A stretch of 64,000 nt of DNA from Clarkia xantiana subsp. parviflora (Eukaryota; Streptophyta; Magnoliopsida; Myrtales; Onagraceae). The notes beneath the pieces were generated by a model. The model made no database searches, was not told where the DNA came from, and worked only from the letters and a program-made list of their open reading frames with translations. The stretch spans positions 23,710,452 through 23,774,451 of the forward strand of contig JAPTYO010000002.1 of NCBI GenBank assembly GCA_036873135.1, in the 5' to 3' direction. The position numbers and the translations under genes were made by a program. Below are positions 56,372-64,000 of the stretch, one piece after another. Each line of letters begins with the position of its first letter. The stretch's first letter is position 1.

Positions 56372-56988
56372 TGTTAGATTACGGGAGTAATCACTACGGA
56401 AACTAAAACCATGGTACATGCTAGTAATCGAGATTACGCAGCGGAAGATTCGCACATACCTCTACAGTTGTCCGTAGTCCCACGATCTTTGCAGGAGGGA
56501 GTTCACTATCCTCTGGTCGGCACCCGTAGGAGTTCTTGTGAAGGAATCCCTACGTGGTATATTCTTCACAACAAAGCCTCTGATCGATTCTTGGCGAGGG
56601 ACAGATCTTCGAAGTGTTTGCTCGAAGGCAAATTGGTACACCCTTGGTGATTGCTAGGTTCAGCCTAAGTATGGTGTTCTTGGGGGAATGGTTTTCTCTC
56701 AAAACACCACTTAAAGAGAATTGTGATTTACCCTAATAAAACCCCTAACTCCCCATATATATATATATATATATATATAAGAGGAGTAAAGTGGACAAAA
56801 GTCCACTTTACCTCCACCCATAATTTGGCCGGCCATTTATAGTATATAGAGGCCTAATTTTGGGCCTCTCATGTCAATTGGGATTTGGGTCTGGCCCAAT
56901 GTCCTAAAGTGACATGTACCCAATTAACTTAGGTAACATATACATATAATAATCTTCCATTTATGGCGCTCAACACCATATGCTTACA
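56372..56988 (-). repeat. LTR of Copia fragment C
   Basis: TGTTAGATTACGG start and CATATGCTTACA end. It resembles the 562-bp LTRs of the 8921-17539 Copia, with a degenerate binding site (minus TAGTAACAGAGCC) beside it. It contains an (AT)n run at about 56757-56779. Confidence 0.8.
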
Positions 56989-56992
56989 ATAT

Positions 56993-57620
56993 GCCCAAGC
57001 TATTATAAATCGGACCTGGTAAATGGGCCATGATCGATTATAATTCGAAACTTAGAAAACGAACACCCGAGGCCCATAATGTAGGCCCCGTAAACATCCG
57101 AGTGGTCAAATCCACTCGGGAGGCCCCGAGGGACTCCCGTCCCTCGAAGGTAACCTGAGCAAGGAATCCTTGCTCGGGTAATCCGAGAGAGAGCTGCCCC
57201 TCGGGTTACCCAAGTGAAGCTCTCTCACTCAGGTACCCGAGAAAGGCTCCGGGGATACCCGTACGGGTATCCCCATCCGTCCGGACGAGTTCCCCTCACC
57301 CAGACCCCTACCCCGGACGATATTTCGTCCGGGGCTCGCCCTTGGAGGCCATATATCAAGCTTATACACGGTCGAACCGAGGTCAAACGCACCTTATTTA
57401 CGGTCAAGACCAACTTATATTACGAAACTGCCACAACCGGACCAGAAAATCACTGGAACCGGGGCGGTCCAATAGGAACTCTATAAATAGAGATCTCCTC
57501 CCCTCATTTGAAGGTAATCCATCACTCTCTCTCTCTAAGCTTATTACCTCTCTCTAAAGCTTATACTTACTTAAGCATCAAAGTGGGCTTACCGGGACCC
57601 CCTGGTGCCCATTTGCAGGT
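56993..57620 (+). repeat. Gypsy-type LTR fragment with promoter
   Basis: GC-rich sequence with CCCGAGG/CCTCGGG repeats, TATAAATA at 57482-57489, a TCTCTCTCTCT leader and TTAAGCATCAAAGTGGGCTT, which is the usual layout of plant Gypsy LTR ends. No partner LTR or primer-binding site was found. The borders are approximate. Confidence 0.5.
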
Positions 57621-57624
57621 AACC

Positions 57625-57765
57625 AATGAGAGAAAGCGAGGAAAGGAGAAGAAGAAGCCCACGAAGTAGATATTCGGGAAGGAGGAAAGCCCAAGAAGAA
57701 GGAACTCGCGAAGAAGAGGCCCAAGAAGGAGGAGCTCGAGAAGAAGAAGCCCACGAAGGAGACTC
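57625..57765 (+). repeat. Purine-rich AAGAAG/GAGGAG low-complexity block
   Basis: Repeats of GAAGAAG, GAGGAGCTCGAGAAG and CCCACGAAG. ORFs on both strands are compositional. It joins the LTR fragment to the gag remnant. Confidence 0.6.
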
Positions 57766-58235
57766 GTGTGCAAACACATGGGCATACTTCCTTCCCCTCT
57801 TTTCCTTTTCTGAAGGAGTTTTTCCACTTGATCCAGAGTTGACAGAATTTATTCAAATTTATCGTGTTGTCAATTCAAGGCCGCTCTTTTGGCCACTGCT
57901 AGAGCGAAATGTATTTTTCCCATAGTCTAGATGCTCGAGGCTGCTTCTTCCAGGTGCGATGCCAAATGAGCAGGTTCTCTTAGTGGTGAGACCACCCCAG
58001 CCCGGGCTTGGGCCAAAAAGCGGCGAAGGCTGCTAGTACCACTGGTCGTAAGGTTTGGGTAGCTGACGTTACCCTAGCCACCGTGGGCAACGCAGAGAAA
58101 GAAGGTTGTGTCCTTTTTTGGCTCATCAACTTGTTCTTTATTTCCCTGTCGAGATGACTGGGGATCAATACCTAGAGCAGTGAACTCTTCGATCACATTT
58201 TTTGTTTTTGCGGGCTTATTCCTTAGTGGTGCCAT
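57766..58235 (-). pseudogene. Gag N-terminal remnant of a D-like element (E)
   Basis: The ATG at 58235-58233 is followed by MAPLRNKPAKTKNVIEEF, a stop after about 50 codons, then GTSSLRRFLAQARAG and LDQVEKLLQKRKRG, the last similar to IGQVEELLEKKRRG of element D gag. Several stops. The rest of the element is missing. Confidence 0.6.
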
Positions 58236-58250
58236 AACCTTTTTATCAAG

Positions 58251-58269
58251 ATTCCCACAGACAGTACCA
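58251..58269 (-). other. Degenerate primer-binding site of element E
   Basis: Minus strand TGGTACTGTCTGTGGGAAT, one base from the LTR. Compared with TGGCGCCGTCTGTGGGAA, the TGGCGCC core has changed. Confidence 0.65.
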
Positions 58270-58270
58270 A

Positions 58271-58928
58271 TGTTGGATCGTCAAAGTCTGGCTAAGCCTA
58301 GTAGTGGTTTCTTTTGGTTCTCGCATTGGCGTCTCTCTAACGTTTGAAGCTTTGTGCGCTAGCTTGTTCTTCTTGGTAGAATTAAAAGCAGAGATTTTCC
58401 CTAATTCCACTCTGAACCCTAACCCATGTTAGTATAAGTGTATTGAAAGTAGGAATCTTGTAAATGAATGTAAATTTCTTAGTATTTAAGGAGGTTTTGA
58501 ACAAACTCTATGGCGGCGTTACCTTCCTATGAGGGTTTGCTTTTGTGGCGGTGTCAAGCAGGTGACAAGTAGGTCGTCACCTCACATTTACTTAGGAGAT
58601 GGGGTTTCCTTATGACAACGTCAAGCAGGTGACGAGTATGTCGTCACCTTACTTTTACTTAGGAGAGTGGGTTTTCTTCTGTGGCGGTGTCAAGCATGTC
58701 GCAACATTACAATTCTATAAGAGAATGGGTTTCCTCCAAGTCGGTACTAAGTTAGTCGCCACCTCATCATTCCTTAATATGATGAGTTCTTTGGGGGTGT
58801 CGCCTTTTTGTACCATCCTTGTGGAAATATTTTTGGGCGTCGCCTGGAGCACCTTCCTTCATAGTACCTCTTTCCTGATCTCCTGTCAGTCGTCGACTTT
58901 GAATTATTTTTTTACCATGGTACCAACA
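58271..58928 (-). repeat. 5' LTR of element E (658 bp)
   Basis: TGTTGGATCG start, TACCAACA end. The U3 part carries about four diverged units whose minus strand reads like the U3 repeat of element D (CTCCTAAG..., GGTGACGACCTACTTG), which ties E to the same family. Confidence 0.75.
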
Positions 58929-59256
58929 TGATCGAACTTAATTTTTTTAAATTTACACTATGTTCATATTCAAACTTGAAATAATCAAGCTCGACTCAAC
59001 TCAGCTTGAACTCGGCCGACGTATGTAATAACTAACTAGCAATAATAAATAAACAAATTAGTGACTTGAATTTTTTTAAGTGAAGTTCGAATTTTGACCG
59101 AATTAAATTAGAATTTTAGTCGAGTTGATTTCGAATATAATTTACTAAGTAACTTCCCTCAATTACACATTTAGTCTGACCAAATAAAGTAGTTTTCATT
59201 GCAAATGAAGCATCAAGCTCCAAGACCCTAGGGTTTAGGAGTGTATTCTATCTTTA
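58929..59256. other. Unassigned spacer
   Basis: AT-rich. A short CAAGCTCGACTCAACTCAG stretch recalls the GCTCGAC motifs of the hAT elements, but no ends were found. Confidence 0.3.
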
Positions 59257-61086
59257 GGGTTAACATGTCTTTTGATCCAACATTTTTGATAATTTTTGGA
59301 TTTTGATCTAACATTTTTTTTGCCTAGTTTTGGTATCATGTGTTTTAAAACTTTTGTCTTTTGGTCCATCCGTTAGTTGACCGTCAGTTTGACCGTTAAA
59401 TAGTCACGTGACTTGCACATGCCTAGTCCCAAAATTTTATTTTGTTCATTTCAGTCCTCAAATTTATTGTCATAACCTTTTATTTTACAATTCAGCCCTT
59501 AAACATTATCAACCGCACCATATGGCTAAATTGACGTAGCCAAGGTCCGACCAATGGCTAGGTCGGACCATGGATATGATCGCCAAGGTCCGGCGACCCT
59601 AGCCATGGTCCGACCTAGCCATGGGTCGGACCATGACTACGTCAATTTAGCCCAAGGGTCCAACTAGACCCTAATACAAAATGACCTAGCCATGGTCTGA
59701 TCCATGGCTAGGTTGGACCATGGTTAGGGTCGCCCAGGTCCGGCAACCCTAGTCATGTTCCGACTTAGCAATGAGTCGGACCATGGCTAGGTCAATTGAG
59801 TCCTAAAGTGCAGTTGATAATCTTTAAGGGCTAAATTGAAAAAATAAAAAGTTAGGACAATGAGGACTAAAATGAAAAAAAATAAAATTTTGGGGACTTA
59901 GCATGTAGAAGTCACGTGACTATTTAATGGTCAAACTGACGATCAACTAACAAATTGACCAAAAGCCAAAAGTTTTCAAACATATGGTACCAAAACTAAG
60001 CCAAAAAAAAGGGTTAGTAGGTCTTTTGGTCCAACATGTTAGATTTTTCTACTATGTTTTGGGAGCACCATGCTTTTGGTTTTTTTAATACTATGGTGGA
60101 CTTAATTGTAACATAAGTAAAACTTTAAAAGTATAAAAAAGTATGAATTTTTTTAATTACACCTAAGATGTGTATCATACTATTAATAATATCAATTTCC
60201 CTATGGGGTTCACCTTTAGGGCAATAGAAAAATAAAAAAATTAGTGGCAAAAGCATGGTGCTCCAAGAGCATTGTAGAAAGGTCCCAACATGTTTAACAA
60301 CTTTTGGGTTTTGGTATATATATATATATATTTTTTTTTTTTTCTAGTTTTGGTATCATATGTTTGAAAACTTTTGGTTTTTGGTCAATCTGTTAGTTGA
60401 CCGTCAGTTTGACTGTTAAATAGTCATCTGACTTGCACATGCCTAGTCCCAAAATTTTATTTTTGTTCAGTTTAGTCCTAAAAAATTATTGTCCACAATT
60501 TAGCCCCTAAACATTATCAACCGCACCCTAAGAGTAAATTTACCTAGCCATGGTCCGACCCATGGCTAGGTCGGACCATGGCTAGGGTCGCCGGACTTGG
60601 GTGACCCTAACCATGGTACGACCTAGCCATGGGTTGGGTCATGGTTAGGTCAATTTAGCATTTGGGTCCAATTGATCAAATTGGACCATTGGGCAAAATT
60701 GACCTAGCCATGGTCCGACCCATGGCTACGTCAGATCATGGCTAGGGTCGTCGGACCTGGGCAACCATACCCATGGTCCGACCTAGCCATGGGCCGGACC
60801 ATGGTTAGGTCAATTTAGTCCTAGGGTGCGGTTGATAATGTTTAGGGGCTAAATTGCAAAAATAAAAAGTTAGGACAATAATTGGGACTAAACTGAATAA
60901 AATAAAATTTTGGGACTAGGCATGTGCAAGTCACATGACTATTTAACGGTCAAACTGAAGGTCAACTAACGGATTGACCAAAAACCAAAAGTTTTCAAAC
61001 ATATGGTATCAAAACTAGGCAAAAATAAGATATATGACCAAAACTCAAAAGTCATCAAATATGTTGGATCAAAACACCTATTAACC
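59257..61086. mobile_element. Cluster of two palindromic MITE copies
   Basis: GGGTTAACATGTCTTTTGAT (59257) opens a left arm; a second GGGTTAGTAGGTCTTTTGGT opens at 60011; the block closes with the complement GGATCAAAACACCTATTAACC at about 61086. Each copy has inner arms with CAACCGCACC and a centre of palindromic CCATGGTCCGACC repeats. The first copy lacks its right terminus, so the two may have fused at 60011. CACGTG cores at 59405-59410 and 59913-59918. Confidence 0.75.
60041..60285. mobile_element. Small Mutator-type MITE nested in the palindromic MITE (245 bp)
   Basis: Ends AGATTTTTCTACTATG and complement of GGACCTTTCTACAATG, with inner arms GAGCACCATGCTTTTG. The perfect 9-bp duplication CAACATGTT lies at 60032-60040 and 60286-60294. 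Confidence 0.9.
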
Positions 61087-61586
61087 AAAAAAAAATGTTA
61101 GTTAAAAAAAACTTAAAAGTCGTCTTGGAGTGTCGGTGTATAGCGGTACAGTGGTTGTTGGCTTGTGGTTATCATTTCACGCGACGCTCAAACTTTTTGT
61201 TCTTTTATATATTTCCATTTTCTACCAAAAAAAGAAAAGAAGAAGCATCTAGCCCCTGAATTAGTGAAGTCTATCAGTAGATTCATCATCATCCACCACA
61301 CAATCAGATGGAATAGGCCAACTAAAACCAGCATCACCAAACAGAATGTCATGTCTGCAGGTTATGTTTGAGCAAAGCAATATAGATCCTATCAAAGGAA
61401 CTCAAAACATTCACATAAACTTGTTGTGTACACAAAGAAAAACCCGAGTTCGTTCTTGCTCCTAATTCTGCAGTCAGACTCGGTAGTAATCCACTTCACT
61501 TGAACATATTCAACCCAAGCTCAGAACAAAGAACAATGAATATGTAAAAATTGCTTGTCATCTATATAAATAACAAGGAAGAACAA
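61087..61586. other. 3' flank of the epimerase gene
   Basis: No gene was seen; it should include the epimerase 3' UTR on the minus strand. Confidence 0.5.
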
Positions 61587-62873
61587 TCACCAGGAAGAAG
61601 AAGAAGTCTTCTTCAAATTCGAAATCGAACCTGAGTGATACTTCAAATACCACTGCACAAACTTCCTCAACCCAGTCTCCAAATCCGTGCTCGGCCTATA
61701 CCCGAGCTCCGTTTGAGCTGAACTAATATTAGCATGTGTAAACATCACATCCCCATTTCTGGGCATCGACATTAGCTTCTTATCTGCCTTCACCTTCAGC
61801 AGCTTCTCCAATATGCTCACAAGCTTGGTCACTGGAACAGGTGACGTGTTCCCCAAGTTAAACACCCTAAGCTGCGCTGATCCCTTCTTCTTCCCTCCAC
61901 TACCCGTGCTTTTCCCTGCCGTATCCACAGCACCCAAACAACCCTTCACTATATCGTCAATGTAAGTGAAGTCTCTAGCTACTGAACTGTGATCCGGTCC
62001 TTCAAAGATCTGGATTTGCTTGCCTTTCAAGATTCGTTTTGTGAAGAAGAAGTAAGCCATGTCGGGTCTTCCCCATGGTCCGTACACAGTAAAGAATCTG
62101 AGACCAGTGATGGAGAGACCGTAGATGTGGTTGTAAGTATGTGCAATCTCCTCACCTGCCTTCTTTGTGGCGGCGTAGAGACTTGCAGGCCGATCGGTAC
62201 GGTCTTTCTCAGAGAAGGGCACCTTGGTGTTGAGTCCGTACACTGAGCTCGAAGAAGCCCACACAATGGAAGGCTGCGGATTTGCCGATTTGCAGACTTC
62301 CAGCAAATTCACCCACCCAGCGATGTTGCTGTGGATATAGGAGCTAGGATTCTTCATTGCGTAACGGACCCCAGCCTGGGCAGCGAGATGCATAACGTGG
62401 GTGAAGGGTACGAGATCGAATAGCTTTTCCAGAAGGGCCTTATCGTTGATGTCGCCTTCGATGACAAAAATCTGAGATTTCGACAGCAGGGATTTGCGGT
62501 CGCGTTTGAGCTTAGTGTCGTAGTAGTCGTTGAAGTTGTCAAGGCCGACAACGCCATCGCCGCGGTTCCTTAGAGCGAGAGAAACGTGGGTGCCGACGAA
62601 TCCGGCGGCGCCGGTGACGAGAACGCTGAATCGGCCGGTGGATCGGACTTGGGCGGATTTCCGGACCTGCTTCTCCCAACCCGGCTCGCTCCACATTTGG
62701 CGGCGGGGGACGGATGGCGTGGCGGGAGAATAGGAGAGGTAGAAGAAGGAGGAGGCGATTAGGGTTGCGAAAAGGACGGAGCAGAGAGCCAAACGGTGGA
62801 AGCGGAGCCTGTTAATGTAGTTCTTGTCGAATTTCGACTTGCCCGGAGTGGAGGGGCCGTTCATCGGCGACAT
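61587..62873 (-). CDS. GAE: UDP-glucuronate 4-epimerase
   Basis: Single-exon 428-residue protein, close to the ~430 residues of Arabidopsis GAE proteins, which are also intronless. It interconverts UDP-glucuronate and UDP-galacturonate, the precursor of pectin, in the Golgi. A short cytosolic N-terminus and one membrane span (about residues 30-50, LCSVLFATLIASSFFYLSY) fit a type II Golgi protein. The SDR fold shows the NAD-binding TGAAGFVG (about residues 87-94), DNFNDYYD, HLAAQAGVRYA, the catalytic WASSSSVYG, and YAATK with the Tyr/Lys pair. LRFFTVYGPWGRPDMA is typical of this family. The exact paralogue number (GAE1-6) cannot be set by eye. No lesions were seen. Confidence 0.96.
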   Translation of the reverse strand: MSPMNGPSTPGKSKFDKNYINRLRFHRLALCSVLFATLIASSFFYLSYSPATPSVPRRQMWSEPGWEKQVRKSAQVRSTGRFSVLVTGAAGFVGTHVSLALRNRGDGVVGLDNFNDYYDTKLKRDRKSLLSKSQIFVIEGDINDKALLEKLFDLVPFTHVMHLAAQAGVRYAMKNPSSYIHSNIAGWVNLLEVCKSANPQPSIVWASSSSVYGLNTKVPFSEKDRTDRPASLYAATKKAGEEIAHTYNHIYGLSITGLRFFTVYGPWGRPDMAYFFFTKRILKGKQIQIFEGPDHSSVARDFTYIDDIVKGCLGAVDTAGKSTGSGGKKKGSAQLRVFNLGNTSPVPVTKLVSILEKLLKVKADKKLMSMPRNGDVMFTHANISSAQTELGYRPSTDLETGLRKFVQWYLKYHSGSISNLKKTSSSSW

Positions 62874-63175
62874 TGACGGCGACCCAGTTGGAAAGATGCC
62901 ACCTTTTGGTGATTTTGGTTAGTGGGTAAGGTTCTGGAGATTGAAGGAGAGAGAAGCTCTGCAGATCTTTGGAAGAAAAAAAAGATGGAGATAGATAGCT
63001 AGCTGACAGGCAAAGGAACAAGAAGACAGCCAATTTGGGTTGGGGATAAAACCCTTTTGACCTTTCAGCGCATCCGAGTATAGGGAGATATAGATAAAGT
63101 AGAGATTCTCCGGCCGTCGCCGGCGAGAAATTGGCTCCGTTTAACGTCGGCAATTTTAAAATTGGAATTATGCAC
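62874..63175 (-). promoter_or_regulatory. Upstream region and 5' UTR of the epimerase gene
   Basis: Pyrimidine-rich on the sense strand (CTTCTCTCTCCTTC near 62955-62935), as is common in plant 5' UTRs. No sharp TATA element could be fixed. Confidence 0.4.
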
Positions 63176-63333
63176 CCCCGAAGTTTGACCCTTTCCCAAA
63201 GATGCACCTGATGTTTTTTTTTTTTTTTTGTATATACTTTTTTTTTTTAAATATTCTTCTTAGCAAATTTGAGAGACTGTGATTAAGTTATTAACCTTAA
63301 TTTTATTATATGGTCTGATAGTAAAACAATCTC

Positions 63334-63386
63334 ATAATAATAATAATAATAATAATAATATTAATAATAATAATAAGAATAAGAAT
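63334..63386. repeat. (AAT)n microsatellite
   Basis: About 16 ATA/AAT units with one interruption and a short GAATAA tail. Confidence 0.95.
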
Positions 63387-63767
63387 AAGGTACTAAGGGT
63401 GTGTTTGGCAATGCATTGTAAAAGTGTTTTTGCACTTAAAAGCACTTTAGGCAAAACTTAAATGGTTTGGTAACGCAAGCTTAAAGTGTTTTTTTTTTTT
63501 TTTCAAAGCGCTGCTTTCTGAAAGTCATTTTTTCAAAGCAGCTGGGTGCTGCTTTCTAAAAGACACTTTCTAAAAAAACACTTTTGTCATGTTTTTATAT
63601 TTCATTTTTACCCTTAAAAACATTTTATAAATCCTAAACTACACCTAAATAAAATTTACTTCTCTATAAAACCTAACAACTAAAATTACTTTTTCTTATT
63701 AAAAAATGAATAATTTTATATATAAATAAATGTCTAGTAAATTAAAATATACCTTATTATTATATAC

Positions 63768-63773
<6 letters not shown>

Positions 63774-63803
<30 letters not shown>
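63774..63803. repeat. (AT)n microsatellite
   Basis: Uninterrupted AT run. Confidence 0.9.
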
Positions 63804-63809
<6 letters not shown>

Positions 63810-64000
63810 ATTATAATATAGTAATAATCATAATAATGTAGAAATATCAGAGAAATGCGTATTGTTGAATATATTTTATATAATATGTATGTCAAGTATA
63901 TAGATTAATAAAATAATTTATACATATATATGTATATTAGTGTGTATAAGACAATATATAAGCACTAATATTGAATTACTTTATAACAGTTTGGATAATT

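Larger units (their letters stand above)
43870..56988 (-). mobile_element. Copia fragment C: leader plus 5' LTR, twice interrupted
   Basis: 43870-45036 and 46360-46995 match, diverged, the long leader of the 8921-17539 Copia (for example GAATTGCATACATC, CATACCCGATCTTGGCTTTC, CCAGCTAGCTTGACT). It continues at 56215-56371 into a degenerate binding site and an LTR (56372-56988) like that Copia's LTR. It is interrupted by an hAT element (45045-46359) and a Gypsy derivative (47001-56214). No gag, pol or left LTR is present, so this is a remnant. Confidence 0.75.
63176..64000. other. AT-rich intergenic sequence with a MITE-like fragment
   Basis: T-rich runs at about 63213-63248. GGGTGTGTTTGGCAATGCAT at about 63397-63417 resembles the end of a common plant hAT-type MITE, but the other end was not identified. 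The rest is AT-rich without genes. Confidence 0.4.

Noticed and set aside
57626..57925. 99-residue ORF with RREEEA repeats
   Set aside because: Spans the purine-rich low-complexity block and the gag remnant on the other strand; not a gene.

Overview
This window comes from a flowering plant nuclear genome, most likely a eudicot. The evidence is spliceosomal introns with GT/AG borders, plant-type Copia and Ty3/Gypsy LTR retrotransposons, hAT and Mutator-like MITEs, and three plant genes. About four fifths of the sequence is transposon-derived. I see no prokaryotic, organellar or CRISPR features.

Host genes. (1) A cytochrome P450 that looks like family CYP706, plus strand, three exons (20926-21621, 33274-33465, 35702-36328) encoding 504 residues with all core motifs intact. 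Its first intron is 11.65 kb because of nested retrotransposons. (2) A maspardin-like alpha/beta hydrolase on the minus strand, eight exons between 41376 and 37580, 421 residues. (3) An intronless UDP-glucuronate 4-epimerase (GAE type) on the minus strand, 62873-61587, 428 residues. A frame-shifted B3-like fragment lies near 19000.

Layout. 1-7165: Tat-like Gypsy derivative on the minus strand, left end outside the window. 7190-8920: palindromic MITE remnant and a tandem duplication. 8921-17539: complete but decayed Copia element (minus strand) with target-site duplication ATTGT. 17540-20925: unassigned sequence ending in a CACTA-type terminus. 20926-36328: P450 gene. Its intron 1 holds an old Copia (21674-32724), which itself holds a 252-bp solo LTR (21868-22119) and a young 8.04-kb Gypsy derivative (23339-31378). 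Intron 2 holds three MITEs. 36541-37074: MITE. 37580-41376: maspardin-like gene. 41668-42627: palindromic MITE. 43870-56988: Copia fragment split by an hAT element (45045-46359) and by a third Gypsy derivative (47001-56214), which is itself split by a 1.9-kb hAT element (49644-51530). 56993-58928: LTR and gag fragments. 59257-61086: palindromic MITE cluster. 61587-62873: epimerase gene.

Most notable system. Three separate Gypsy derivatives share one plan: gag and protease on the sense strand, little or no reverse transcriptase/RNase H/integrase, then a private tandem array (35-, 50- and 80-bp units), then an antisense, intron-containing coiled-coil gene converging on the array from the far LTR. 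Two of the antisense genes share a homologous block followed by an intron at the same place. Antisense ORFs are known from the Tat lineage (for example Grande and Retand); the new point here is that they are kept in elements that have lost pol. One copy is very young (two LTR differences in 648 bp by eye, perfect CTCAT duplication), so the defective form has moved recently, presumably using enzymes from elsewhere.
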